Below, one piece after another: positions 33,201 to 43,502 of a DNA stretch of 64,000 nucleotides. Origin of the DNA: Blastomussa wellsi (taxonomy: Eukaryota > Cnidaria > Anthozoa > Scleractinia > Plerogyridae). Each line of letters opens with the position of its first letter. Position 1 is the stretch's first letter. Location of the stretch: the NCBI GenBank assembly GCA_947652115.1, contig OX393567.1, positions 17,169,674 to 17,233,673 of the forward strand. Reading direction: 5' to 3'. Both the position numbers and the translations under genes were made by a program. Below the pieces are notes generated by a model. The model was not told the DNA's origin and made no database searches. It saw nothing but the letters and a program-made list of their open reading frames with translations.

Positions 33201-36200
33201 ATTTTTTAAAAGGGTACACATTATAGAGTTCATTCTGACTTTTATTTCCAACTTGTATTTTATATATCCAGTGTATTTACCCGGTACACATACATTGAGA
33301 TTTACAGTTTTTATAGTAGATTTTACAATTGCTGTACCGGCAAAATATGTTTGACTTCTTTGCTCTCTCCTATCAATAATTATATCATAATTTAAGAAGT
33401 GCTTTAAAAAAATAAGACAAACTAAAGAATATTCTTGTCTTCCCTTGCCTCCAAGGGTGGTCAGCGTGTATATCACTGACGCTCCCCTTATAAAGGTGCA
33501 AGTCCTTGGAATAACTGCCACACATACTAATTTCATATTCATAATAACATAAACAAAACTGCTTTGCCAGCTTTGCCAGAGATCAGTTGCAGACTAGTTT
33601 AGAATCCAAACTGCAATTCTCCAATTTGCAGCATGGATCAGCAGCAAAAATTGATGCAAAATCATTGTAATATCTTGAAATCAATGTAGAGGAAGTATGA
33701 CATGAAACTGGTCAAACTGGTCAAATGAGGCTGATAGGGGAACCCCCTGATGAGGCCCTTTTAGGGTAAATTTGAACAGGCGACAAGACTCTGAAACGGC
33801 GACATGAAGGAGCTGAAATGACGACAAACGACAAGCCACTCACGCGAAATTACGACAGCGACATGTGAACCTTCCGAAATTGCGACGTGGAAAGGTTTAA
33901 AATTCAGATGGGGGGCATAAAGACCCCCCTAGCAGGGCCTCCCTGATGATCCTAGGTCTCATCCCTCTGTGTTGTAGCTGATTTTTTTTTAAATTGTTTA
34001 ATTCTAGGATAAACAAGTATGTCTTTTCAAGTTTGTGTCTATTGGAGAACAATGCAAATGAGGAAGTGGAGTTTGTTATTGGTTGTAAAACATCTCATAT
34101 AGTGACATTGACAAAGTGGACATTGGACAGTTTCTGCTTGTGAGTACCATACTGATACCAGGGCTGTCAATAAGGGCCGTAACCCGTAACACCTGTTACG
34201 GCTGGGTATGTTTGATGGACCCTTATGTTACAGGTTAACTGGCCTGTAGTTGATACAGTTCACCCATAAAGTAACAGGTTTGTAACGTAAAATGTAAATA
34301 GGCATTGTAATGTTGAGTATTGTAAGCGATGTTTGAAAGTAAGTTGTAAGTAAGTAACTTGGCGTATTGTAAGTTGTTAGCAGTCATGTAATTTATTGTA
34401 AGTAATAGAACTGTAGTCTTTGTCAAAAAATCTTAAATAAAAAAACAAGGGTTTTACCCTTTAAAAAAAAGTTTGCTACAGGTGTGAAGATCAAGGCTAC
34501 AGGTGAATTAAAACTTAAGACATCCCTGGATACAGACTCAATAATTATGATAGTAACAGAGGTAGACAGTACCACATTGCCAAAATAAGCAAACAAAAAA
34601 CATTTTCTTAAAGTTATTTTGCATAAGTTTTGCTAGGAAGCTGTTGTGTCGAGGTCAACAGCCAGTTTAATTTATCTGTCACGAATAAGTGTTTGTTTTA
34701 ATGCACGTACGAGACAGAATCATGCATGCCAGTAAACTACAAATAATACTCACAGAGACAGGTTATATGTAGTTGCAAAGAAAAGGTTGTGCATATTGTA
34801 CAGGTATTAAAAATCAATTGCAGACTGTCAAACAAACAAAAACTTGTTATTCATGACACATGCATTGGATTCACTGTTGATGACTTTCTCTAACAGTTCC
34901 TTCCTTCCTCTCGTTAAGGCTAGTGGAACAGCAGCAGTGTTTTCCCCCAGTAATCACTGATAGTGAATTGACATCCCTTCAAGCTGTTCAAGGTAGTCCT
35001 TGCCTTCTCTTGGAGACAACAGATGATAAGCTTTTCCTCTGGTAAGTTCTTGCTCTGTACAACATCTGATTGACTGAGTTAATGAAGCTCAATAAACAGT
35101 TTATGAGCCAATCCGTGCGCTGAGTGCACGTTTTAGGTAAAGGTAAAGTCTGCATGCGAGCCTAGTGGCCCATCAGGCCGGAGCTTATCCCGGTTTCTGT
35201 AGCATGAAGTGATAGAGAGTATTTCTACTCCCCCGTAAATGGGATGCTAGTCCATCGCAGGGTAACCCCCAGCAATAGATCCGGAGTCCAACGCACTATT
35301 GAATGAACTCCCCTGAGGGGCTTTTCGGTGATCAATACATCATGTTAAAAACCTAAAATAAAATAAATTAATGTATATATAAAAATGATATGTAAAAGGG
35401 AGAAAATTAATGGCCAGAAGTCTAATATCTAAATATCTAATAACATTTGCTTAAGTTTACATTTAAAAACTTCATGAATTTTACTTAGTTTAAGATCTTT
35501 ATCTAAGCTATTCCATAAGCTGACAGCTCTGTATTGGAATGACCACTGACCATTAGCCGTTCTAAATAATGGGATATTTAACTGTTGTGAATTGTGTGTA
35601 TGTGTGCTGTTGAAGTCATACTGGTTAAATGTTATTGCCATCATCATTGCTTGTTTGTAGACAGATAGATTTTCTATGACCCAATCATAAAGTGGGTAAT
35701 GCTTATGATTTTGCTATGCCGTTCGCGTTGATGGCGTTAACTTTTGAGAATTTTAACAAACTAAAAGGTGATTTGTGTACCATGTGTACCATTGTATACT
35801 TTTACGTCACATCTGATGGCATTAAATTGCGTTGGAAATCCATATCTGCAACTTTATCATGGTAGTCAACGCCATTCATTAATTGGGGTGGGTAAGCTCT
35901 TGTGATTTAGCGATGTCATATTTGGCTGCTGAGGGAATTGTTTCTATTAAAAATACATTGATATTCACTAGTATGTTGTAATTCGTTTTATTATTGAAAG
36001 GAAAGCAACTACCATCTTATGTCACAGTGTTTGCAGGGAAAAAAACCAAAGTATTATGTAAAGACATTTACAAGAAAAACCAAAGTATCATGCTACAAAC
36101 AAAGTATCATGTTACCGTTGTAAAGAAAAGGCTGCACATCACGTTTGGTGTTTCAACGTGTTTTAAGATATCATTTAGCAGCCCCATTGCATTCTACACT

Positions 36201-39200
36201 ATCCTTTGACCAAAGACCTTTTGCAGATAACGGGCGGGCAGGCGGGCGGACAGATGGATGGACTTATTGACTGACTGACTGACTGATTGATTGATTGATT
36301 GATTGGTGGGGCTGCAGCCCATCCCCCCTCAGCCTGTAGGCCTATGACTGAATTTGATTGCATGTCTGTGCTACTATGTTATAAATACAGTATTTTTACC
36401 ATTGCATTCAATTTTACGTTAGGAATCACAAAACATGCCAGCAGTTACGATTCATCAGTCTTGGTACCATGGGTTTTGGCCACTTATTATGTCTTAAAGC
36501 ATTCACTGAAAGGGTAAGAACTGCAGTTTGTTCTGAAGTTTACCTTGTGAAGTTTTCACATTGTGTAGGCACATAATAATTTTCTGCTATTTGAAAATAC
36601 TGGCTGCTTCTTTTTTCAGGGACTGTTGTTCCTAGTGATGGCTAGTAAATCAGCAAAGGTATTTAATATATTAATTATATACTGGGTACATCAAAATCCA
36701 TTATTGTCAACAGATGCATTTGTTATTGATTTTTGCCAACTGTCCAAATTTAAAATAAATTGGAGAGTTTTTGCTCAAACTGTCCAATTTAAGAAAAATC
36801 TGGAAACCTTCCATAAACCAATCAATTGCCAAGAAAAACTAGTTTGGAGGGTGAAACATTTGCCATGTTCATATATTTAATAGGTAACAGGACTACATTC
36901 AAAAAATTCCTCGAGCTGCCAAATTGGACGAGGCCTATGGCCTCGTCCAATTTGGCAGTCCTCGGAGTTTTTTCTCATCCAGTTATTTTCAATTGGACAA
37001 GCAGGTAGTCCTGTTTCATATACAAAGACACAGTCTTCTCATGTATAGCTTCATGGGTTTGGGCACAAGACTCATGCTCTGAGCTAAGTTGTTTGCAAAA
37101 AAATTGTTTTTCTGTTGCAAGTTACTCCAAAATCTTGTCAGTGCCACATCCTGGTGGCCGGCAGCTTGAACTGCGTGTGGCATTTCATCTATATGTGTAT
37201 GCCTTTTATGTTTATCATTAGAGGTGTGAGTTTGCAACTTTTGTTTTTGTGTACATTATTGCATGAGTGATTTTTCCACTTTTCTTTACGGTTAAAAATG
37301 AATTTCACACATTTGTGCAAAGATAATTGCACACGACCCTTTAATTCATCAATCACACAAGTCTGTTTGAACTCTGAATTCTAGGTGCATCTTATTAGTT
37401 AGTATTTTCACATTATTTTCAGTTTCGGTATTTGGCATGATTACTTTGCCAAGTTGGGATGAGTCTTATAACCAAGTGCGTCTTATAACTGAAAAACTAT
37501 GGTATCCCCTAATACTAAGTCTTTTTAAGACCAGGATTCTTTTCCATATATTTACTATTACTGGGGCACAATGATTTATCAATTATTATGCCAAGGACTT
37601 TGGCTCATGAAAACATGGTTCCACTGTAACTGAGAGCTCAAACTTGCACTGATCTTTGATATAACTCTCATGCGCTATCAGGGTTACCACAGAGACAGAC
37701 AGACTTAAGGTAAACATGGTGATTCCCCTTGAGACTTGTGCCATCTTAGAGAGATGCCAGACTTTACTTTAAATAAATTGGCATGCAGAGACCAATTTCT
37801 GATGTCCATCTTGCAGAGGGGAGGGGTGCTTGACCCATGTTTGGGTACAGGGGTGCTGCTGAGGGTTTGAACTCCTGACCCTATTTAGGACGAAAAATGT
37901 TAAACACCTAGAGGCTTCCCTGTTCAGTTGGTACAAGGGATACCAGTAACTTTTTTATACAGTAGCACTAATATTTAGTCTTGAAAATGACCTGATGTTG
38001 ACTGATGACCGGCTAAATAAATAGTGCTGAGCAACTCTGATTTTGGATTGCTTAAAACTTGAAGAAAGTCGTAAAGCCGTACCCTGTCAAAAGTGGCTCC
38101 AGCCCCTTATGAAGACACACTCGCCTGAGGGGTCAAAAATCATACCCATCCAACAACATGTCCCCACACAGCCCATATAGGGGAAAGAGGTGCCCATTGG
38201 AAAGAGTTGGCTGTACATTGATTGATCATGCACCATGACTTTTAAACTCTGTTTCATTTGTTGTATGTCATGCACATTTATTACTGAACCACTGTATGTC
38301 CTTTCCAGGCAATTGATTGTGGAGAAGACGCAGATAGTGGTGCTTGTTTATTTGCTTTGAATCCAAAAACCTCGAAAATGATATGCCTGGAACATTTTCG
38401 CCTAGAAAGGTAATTTGCAATATTATCTCTTGAAATGCTTTAACGAAACATCGAGCATTGACTTAATTATCATGGATCTGAGTTGCATAATGTGGTTTTC
38501 TGAAAGTATCACAAAAGATCTAGAGAGATAGCATAGTCTTCTGTCAACTTATGTCTTTTTGTGCTTTTATGATGTTTAGAATTGTAAATGGTATGACTCC
38601 GATGTATTTAAAAGAGTGACATTTTTAAGTAATATCAGATGTTCGGTCTACAATCTCAGGAATGCAAGATAGAATCTAAGCGTACTGGTGGTGAAAACAG
38701 ACTTTTACCACGAAGGGCTAACACTCGAAACGTCAGCTCTTGAATCTCTTTACGGTGGCCAATTCACATTGTCAACCCAGTTGATAAAACCAAATTATAT
38801 TGTTTTACCAAAACAGCTTTGTTTACACTGGTCCAAAGGTCTGGAGTGCCTTACCAGAAGAAATGAAACAAGAACAATCCATAAGTGCTAAATCAAAAAT
38901 CAGTTAGAATCACTTAATCTCTCCATCGATTTTAGTAAAAGAGATTTCCATTTTAAATTTAGGCATATAGATAGAGGATATTACATGGCTGCGCGGAGAT
39001 GCGTAATTTCTCTTCAAGTGTTGGAAAATATTTCACAAGTGAGCGCAGCGAAAGGGTGAAATATGTTTCAACACCAGAAGAGAAATTTTGTATCTCCAAG
39101 CAGTGATGTAATAGTCTATTTATTATATAAACACCAATGAACTTCCAAACCTTTTCGCTTTTGCTATGAAAGGCCATTTATTACATAACCATAGCAATGG

Positions 39201-41521
39201 TGATATCTTCACATGCAAAAATATCATTTGTTTGCGTGAAAGTTTTACTGCTGTTTATATAATAAAATTATTTATTCATAGTTATAGGCTGTTGTAAATT
39301 GTAATTGTATTGTAACTCACAGCTTTTGTTTCATGATTAATAAAGTTTTCTATTCTATTCTATTCTATATAGTAGAGCCCTCTTGATTCAATTACCAATA
39401 ATTTTATTTCAAATTGGTGGTTATAGACTGCTCTTACCAAAAAAACATGAATGAACTTTATTTAGGTTAAGCAAAAGTGAACAAGGCAGGGTTTTTTTCT
39501 GTACATAATTTATTCATCCCTGCTAACTCTCCCCAATAATCTGGCAGTCTCCTGGATACAAAATGAATCTTTCAGTCTCCTGTACGGACCACCAAATCTC
39601 CCAGATACAAAAAAAATGCCTTAAATTATAGTTTCACTCTTACTTTGGCCGATTTCCAGATCTTGAAACCAGATCAAGAATATGGTACTGGTTCTATACA
39701 GTTTTTTGTTTATAATAATTACATTTAATTATATACATTTTCTTTCTATTCAGGCTGGGCACAGTAGGCACAAATGGTCAGTATATTGCTGCAGGGCAGC
39801 AGAAGACTGGTAACGTGAACCTTTGGAACATAACCAACAGTCAGAGGAATGCTACCCTTCAAGTATTCCAAGGTATGCTAATTATTTTGACCATAATGTA
39901 CATTTGAGATACTTGCTGGATAGTCATCTCTTGTAAATCCCCACTACAGGAACTATGACACCCCTTAAAGCCCATTCCCCTACCCAGGGGGAGGGGGTAC
40001 TCGCAGTATACATGATGGGGGATCTGATGTATTTTGGGGGTTGAAAATTTACACCCTCAGTATTTTGGGGGGTCAAGAAATCTGTCATGTATTGTGTTAA
40101 GTCTTAGAAAAATACCCATATTTTGTGGGGTATTTTTGCATATTTGTTAGAAGAATCTGTTTGATTGAATAAATCAGTTTTGAGGTTTGGAGTCTTGAAT
40201 CCTGAAACATCAAAATTGGTATGCTTTTAACGCTTTTGCTTAGAAAGGTAATTTTCAATATTAATAATAGTCTTGAAATGCTTTAATGAAACATAGAGCA
40301 TTGTGTCTTGTATTTTTTGGGTAGGAAATTTTGATGGCGGGTATATTTAGGGGTGTAAAATTTCAAGCTCGTTTATTTTTTAATATGAAGCTCTGTTGGA
40401 CCCCCCTCTGTCATGTATACTGCAAGTAGCCCCCCAACCTGGACCGCCCTACATAAATAAGTGATCTCAATCCACACAGACAGCAAAAATATTAAAGTGA
40501 GAAATGATCATCGCAGTGAATTACCAGTTTAAAGGGCCCTAATCAGCCACACCTTTGTTATTGTTCACATGTAAGAATTTGTGTATTATATTTTACGTGG
40601 ATCGTGTCAAAACAAAAGAAATCCTTTGAGAAATTTGCTAAAGGTAATTTAAACACTTCCAGAATTAACCTACCGCAATACAATACATTGTGCTTCACCA
40701 TACAATTTCAATAATTTTGATGCCATCGAAAATGGCGGAGGCTGACTACGGCCCTTTAAGTAATTGGAATAAAGGAGCCTGAAAAATTCAGGGCTTTAAT
40801 GGGGATTCGAACCCGTGACCTCCATGAATGCCGGTGTGATGCTCTACCAACTGAGCTATGAAGCCACACATTGGGAGGGAGGTCAATTTATCGAGTTCAT
40901 GATGTGAAGTATGTGAAATAATTCATATGTGAACTGTTGGTGTAAGGCTAAAACTTGTTGTGTATTTCACGTCACTCATTTAGAGGCTTTGAGTTCTAAG
41001 TGGGTACTTATTACACTGGCAGTATTGAGATACCGTACGCTGCCACTTTTAAGCCTCCCCTGGTTATAGACCCATCTACCTGCAAACCAAGAATACATCC
41101 GATCATAACCCTTCGACCCCCCCCCCCCCCCGGTTATAATATAAGCCACCCTCTCCCCCTCTACCTTTTCTTGTTTTGAGTGATATTAATTCTGTTTATT
41201 ATGACGTTTTGAAGCTTGATTGAAAACCAGTAAATGCAAATTAAACGAATTTTCATCAGCACTGCTATAGTTTGTTTCGAAGCAGTTTTTGTATTGCAGT
41301 TTTAAGCCCCCTCTGCTTATAAAACTACTTTTTTTTCTGAGGGCTTACAAGCAGCAGGTATGCATCCAATAAAATTGACTCTTGCACTGGCCTTGTGGAT
41401 GTTGATTACTACTGTGTTGTGCTTTCTAGATGAGGTGAACAGTATTGGATTTCATCGAGACAGGCCTGTTATAGCCTTTGGTAGCACTGGTGGTTGTGTT
41501 CATTTGTTTTCTATGTGCTGA
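21103..41521 (+). CDS. PALB2: PALB2 homologue (partner and localizer of BRCA2), 13 exons
   Basis: Exons: 21103-21120, 27388-27450, 28152-30371, 30926-31120, 32375-32469, 32971-33024, 34008-34139, 34919-35041, 36423-36513, 36620-36658, 38309-38409, 39754-39872, 41430-41521 (TGA). The frame is continuous: 3342 nt, 1113 aa (human about 1186). The N terminus is a coiled coil, RQRLIELERKHAKALRKLQ (about 9-27) followed by RAERSKQRR, matching the BRCA1-binding helix of PALB2. Exon 3 is a 740-residue, Ser/Glu-rich disordered middle. It contains a basic RRSPRLRS patch (about 305) and FFLPDKEFAKLKLAKIK (about 405-421), a recognisable PALB2 motif. Exons 4-13 encode the seven-bladed WD40-like BRCA2-binding domain; VNLWNI and VHLFSMC are the last blades. 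Role: nuclear bridge from BRCA1 to BRCA2/RAD51 in homologous recombination. Exon 1 (MSEKDT, donor GTGAGT) is the least certain exon. AATAAA at 41670. Confidence 0.9.
21198..21211 (+). repeat. Target-site duplication, left copy
   Basis: AGTATTTATTAGGG, repeated at 26021-26034, brackets the whole inverted Penelope-like structure. The last G's are ambiguous because the element end is also G-rich. Confidence 0.8.
21212..23403 (-). mobile_element. Penelope-like element, left (minus) arm
   Basis: Reads leftward from the gap and encodes the same RT plus GIY-YIG product as the right arm. The open frame 23184-21454 matches the C-terminal 576 residues of the right-arm protein, and the frame continues upstream toward the gap. 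It is followed by a 3' UTR with the hammerhead-like core (about 21325-21362) and the terminal GGGGGTAAGTTTC at 21212. This terminal extension (21212-21271) is missing from the right arm. It sits in PALB2 intron 1. Confidence 0.9.
21454..23403 (-). CDS. Penelope-like RT/GIY-YIG polyprotein, left copy, partial
   Basis: The frame runs from the gap to the stop at 21454. RT signature: FTMDITSLYTVIPNGEG (palm, catalytic Asp) and YRRYIDDCIG (YIDD box), then LAFLDIKV. A linker with a CARARCKTC cysteine motif precedes the C-terminal GIY-YIG endonuclease (LYIGETGRRLGDRFREHL), the hallmark of canonical Penelope elements. The sequence is identical in translation to the right arm over 576 residues. The 5' end is lost in the N gap. 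Confidence 0.85.
   Translation of the reverse strand, partial: PEGQFACLDFFIKKCRHDINKLNFNRNTKFSNLSSEERTALKNLSKRKDIIIKAADKGGALVVWRADLYQKEALRQLSDTSFYAKVDKDLTSTNQQIVKSTINDLIVKQELPATATNLIITTPRTSCIYFLPKIHKPNNPGRPIVSACTCPTELISSYLDKIMAPIVRSLPSYVKDSQHALQIFRDFNFLGEDKLIFTMDITSLYTVIPNGEGLLALKHFFDLRTVKEPSSETLLRLAELVLTLNCFSFANNYYKQINGVAMGTKMGPSYANLFVGYIEHQFFNQYNGPKPELYRRYIDDCIGATSSTREDLNQFITAVNSFHPALKYTWEISDTSLAFLDIKVSIEGNSLCTSVHYKPTDSHSYLLYSSSHPSHVKNAIPYSQFLRLRRLCSDDSDFSLKSEEMCNFFDKRGYPASVVQAGHHRAQQIDRQSALQTSQRENNDRIPFTLTFHPHNHAVKSIILKNFKLLQNDPDTGRIFSQPPLISFKRDKNIGNFLVRSAFQTSDQPGTFKCARARCKTCPFIHNVDKISGPKRSIKITDHFTCTSANAIYCITCTLCKKLYIGETGRRLGDRFREHLRDVEKDDKNASKPVARHFNLPNHSKQHMAVCGLSLHQGNTESRKTLEQKFIFQIGTLNPHGINERFSFN
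23404..23603. other. Assembly gap, 200 N
   Basis: Run of exactly 200 N between the two inverted Penelope arms. The identical length of the second gap (47648-47847) implies a placeholder, so the real distance is unknown. The left arm stops in the GGGG that mirrors the CCCC at 23880-23883. Confidence 0.95.
23604..25831 (+). pseudogene. Penelope-like polyprotein, right copy, frameshifted
   Basis: The first frame (23604-23906) encodes the conserved N-terminal region (NLPLSDSEKSVLSKGLNFVP, then KKPDEFSVKQDVEKFLRRV) and ends RASLLV-stop. The main frame (23873-25831, 652 aa) carries RT and GIY-YIG and continues the same homology as QFACLDFFIKKC. The two overlap and switch frame at a run of four C's (23880-23883), consistent with loss of one base in the homopolymer. 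Main-frame motifs: KAADKGGALVVW, FLPKIHKP, YTVIPNGEG, KMGPSYANLF, YRRYIDDCIG, CARARCKTCPF, LYIGETGRR. It could be a real break or a sequencing error in the C run. Confidence 0.85.
25925..25970 (+). ncRNA. Hammerhead-ribozyme-like core in Penelope 3' segment
   Basis: Order on the element strand: GATTC and GCT (stem I, 5' side), CCGACGA (CUGANGA box with U to C), an extra A, GGGC-TAAC-GCTC (stem II), GAAAC, ATC (cleavage triplet position, GTC in other copies), AGC and GAATC (stem I, 3' side). This is a type I hammerhead layout with a 2-bp helix III, which is the form reported for Penelope-like elements and expected to act as dimers. The U4-to-C change, the extra A and the altered triplet make this copy probably inactive. 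Equivalent motifs lie at about 21325-21365 (-), 8725-8765 (-) and 4960-5010 (+, with a perfect CTGACGA). Confidence 0.5.
26021..26034 (+). repeat. Target-site duplication, right copy
   Basis: AGTATTTATTAGGG, identical to 21198-21211. The reconstructed empty site reads GACAGTC-[TSD]-TCTGTT. Confidence 0.8.
26035..27387 (+). other. PALB2 intron 1, remaining part
   Basis: Contains a CATAACGACATA-type short repeat at 26370-26430 and two partially duplicated blocks: AACTCCTGTATTATAATCCCC at about 26985 and about 27140, each followed by GTAGAAAGAAT and AATTCTGA. No further exon was found. Confidence 0.4.
31121..32374 (+). other. PALB2 intron 4 with partial foldback repeat
   Basis: At 31995-32090, TTTAACAATTAGGTTATGAGCTCACGATTTCTAT and GGTAGTTGATGAGGGCAAAGCCAGAATCAACTTTCACC resemble one arm of the foldback at 58880-59000. 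No coding sequence. Confidence 0.45.
32484..32893. mobile_element. Foldback MITE family A, TTAA ends (copy 2)
   Basis: Begins TTAAAGTGTACCTAACCC and ends GGGGCTAGGTGCACTTTAA, with the same internal palindrome as 14581-15013 (GCATGGGTCTATTCC and its inverse around a CATGCATG-containing centre). It is inserted only 14 bp after the donor of PALB2 exon 5 (32469), so it occupies most of the intron to exon 6 (32971). Confidence 0.7.
35125..35345 (+). repeat. SINE-like dispersed repeat in PALB2 intron 8
   Basis: GGTAAAGGTAAAGTCTGCATG ... CTTATCCCGGTTTCTGTAG ... TATTTCTACTCCCCCGTAAATGGGATGCTAGTCC matches 63135-63260 in order and spacing. It has no ORF. It ends in a stretch found with different continuations, as expected of a SINE body. 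Confidence 0.6.
35700..36310 (+). repeat. Dispersed family Y copy with simple repeat tail
   Basis: AAAGTATCATGTTAC, AAAAGGCTG..ATCACGTTTGGTGTT and CATTCTACACTATCCTTTGA (36095-36210) match 60665-60760. It is followed by GGGCGGGCAGGCGGG and a (GACT)n/(GATT)n run at 36265-36305. It lies in PALB2 intron 8. Confidence 0.5.
36905..36965. repeat. Perfect hairpin in PALB2 intron 10
   Basis: CTGCCAAATTGGACGAGGCC ... GGCCTCGTCCAATTTGGCAG, arms of 20 bp around a 4-base TATG loop. It may form a strong cruciform or stem-loop. Function unknown. Confidence 0.7.
38703..38820 (+). mobile_element. 5'-truncated Penelope-like 3' end with 8-bp TSD
   Basis: CGAAGGGCTAACACTCGAAACGTCAG through GTTGATAAAACCAAATTATA is a diverged Penelope terminus. 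TTTTACCA flanks it at 38703-38710 and 38813-38820. Truncation starts inside the hammerhead-like core. It lies in PALB2 intron 11. Confidence 0.65.
38955..39270. repeat. Foldback-type repeat in PALB2 intron 11
   Basis: ATTTCTCTTCAAGTGTTGGAAAATATTTCAC is matched in inverse by GTGAAATATGTTTCAACACCAGAAGAGAAAT around AAGTGAGCGCAGCGAAAGG. The outer parts include two TTATATAA motifs (39122, 39256). No ORF. Confidence 0.5.
39985..40440. mobile_element. TIR element in PALB2 intron 12
   Basis: GGGGGTACTCGCAGTATACA and TGA (39992-40014) is inverted as TCATGTATACTGCAAGTAGC followed by CCCCC (40411-40435). The interior repeats ATTTTGGGG-type segments and has no transposase frame. Confidence 0.6.
40529..40759. 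mobile_element. MITE with TTAA ends (TTAAAGGGCC family)
   Basis: TTAAAGGGCCCTAATCAGCC at the left and GGCTGACTACGGCCCTTTAA at the right form a 20-bp inverted repeat with two mismatches. Like family A, both ends are TTAA, suggesting a shared piggyBac-type target choice. Confidence 0.6.
40792..40865 (-). repeat. tRNA-like SINE head or tRNA pseudogene
   Basis: 74 nt on the minus strand: GGCTTCA ... TAAAGCC acceptor ends, D arm TAGCTCAGTTGGTAGAGC (box A), box B GGTTCGAATCC. The T stem and the anticodon stem pair poorly, so it is not a convincing functional tRNA. It is followed by a TGAATTTTTCAGGCTCC tail. Confidence 0.6.
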
Positions 41522-43502
41522 CATAAAATTACCTTCACAAGGAACAGCAGCTTTTAAATAATTTTTATATTATTATTGTTGCAAAGTTTTTGTCAGCTCT
41601 CCAGGGGGGTAGGGGATCTTGTACACATACTATAAGTGGCCTCCGGGAGTGGCCGGGAAAAGTTTGATCAATAAAACATTTATACTGCTTTTCACTGTTT
41701 GTTTCAGTTTTAATTATACCGTATCAATCTTTACAAAACATATTAAAATAAATAGACCTTTGTTAATATTTAAAAATACAAAAAGGTGAAGTTTTGTTCA
41801 GGAAAGTTACAGTGTGACTACTCTAACCAAGGCCACCCAACAAAACTTGCAAATTGTTGAATGAAAATTACGGATGTTAACATTTAATTTCTAGTAAAAA
41901 AGCGATCTAAGCAATGTTCACACTAAAGACCATTTTTAACATTTAAAACATTATAACTTGAACAGCTCGCATTGGAGAATTTGCTTGGGTGGCCTCGGTT
42001 GCAGTAGCCACACTGCAATATTTGGTACTTTCTTTATTTTTACAAAATGTAAACTTTTTTCTGTCATAATGGAGATGCTAGACTGGCAGTTTAGTCCACA
42101 CTGCCAGAGCTAATAACCAGATACTCATGTTTCTCAGGGTTGTTTTTAATTTTAAAATCACCGTCATAATAGCTGTTAGAGCGGTTTGTAATTGAGTGTC
42201 AAAAGTAATATTAGCGGCTTGCTTTGGTTTTGCATTACTACGCTCAGTGATTGGTTTAAAAATCTCACACCACTTTTCCAACCAATCAGAAGAAAAACCA
42301 AAACCAGTCGACTCGCGCAAGCACGTTTTCCCGCGCTTTGTGACGGCTACGTGAAATTACATCTAATTTCTTCGAGTTTTGATTAGATCACCAGATTGTC
42401 TCCGCACATTGTGACCGGCCAAAGTACTTTGGTTTTGTTTTTACGATACTTGATCGACACTCGCTCTAAGAAAGGTAAAAATTCTTACACAGTGTCTGGT
42501 GTTCCTGTGGCATCGCAATAGCCTGGACTGGTCAGTTCACAGTCGCAAACTATCAGTTGAACCAACTAATGATCTTGCCATACCTAAATTAGAAATTTGC
42601 CAGTCATAATCATAGTCTCCTGCCCTGATTCCCGAGACCTGCCCTGACCATCTCACCCAAGTGTGCTGGATACCTAATCAAGCGGTCCCAGTTTGAGCCC
42701 AGGCAAAGATCACGTTGTGTGTTTGGGATAGACAGGTGTATATGTTATTGGTCATGGATTTTCAGGTTACCGGGAACCTGTTTCAACTGAAGAAATTGAG
42801 GAACTTACATAAATGGATGTTCGCCCGCACCCCCACCCCCACAGACTGCGGAGGTCCACTTTTTTGTTTACAAACTATTTTAAAAAGGTGAATTGATAAA
42901 CAATATATATATATATTTACTTACTAGAAGATGGTTATCCATGTTCTGTAAGAAATTAATGCCCGCTTGAGGTCTAGAAAAGCTGCTAGTGGATGCCCTC
43001 AAAAGGGCATAATTTTCTTATAGGACATTGAGAAACCCATCTTCTAGATGGTTTAGAACCTGAACTTATTTCATTAATATTTGTTTCAGCAGCCATAAAT
43101 AAAGGAAACAAAAAGACATCTTTAAAATTTAAGATTGTGGCCGCCATTTTATTCAGTTCGCGACACAACATAAAGAGCATCCGGGGTACTGGGCTTTTAT
43201 AGTTTTAGGATGGCGAGCATACAGGGCTATATTCTAAAGCATAGTAAAGTTCGGTTCGGCTTTTCAACTTTCTCTCTATTTTTGTTCTTTTAAGTAGTGA
43301 CAATCTCTAAAAGTGTAAGACACATACGTATTAAAAGTAGACTCTGCGCCAAAGTTCAAAAGTTTTTTCACACTGCCTTCAAATGCAGTCTCACACAACT
43401 TAATTTTTACAGTTTCCCGGGGGAGCATGCGCGCTCGTTTGGTCCGTTTCCTCATTGGATCGCACCCTCCCCAAAAAAAAAACCTGCCCACGGGCCTGAT
43501 CT
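41522..43502. other. Intergenic between PALB2 and GT8-A (convergent)
   Basis: PALB2 AATAAA at 41670-41675. A GGTGGCC/AGTGTGAC duplication lies around 41810-42010: CAGTGTGACTACTCTAACCAAGGCCACCCAA and its approximate inverse near 41990-42015, a foldback of about 210 bp. (TA)n at 42905-42915. No supportable gene. Confidence 0.4.

Noticed and set aside
40792..40865. Functional tRNA gene
   Set aside because: Boxes A and B are good, but the anticodon and T stems pair poorly, and a SINE-like tail follows.
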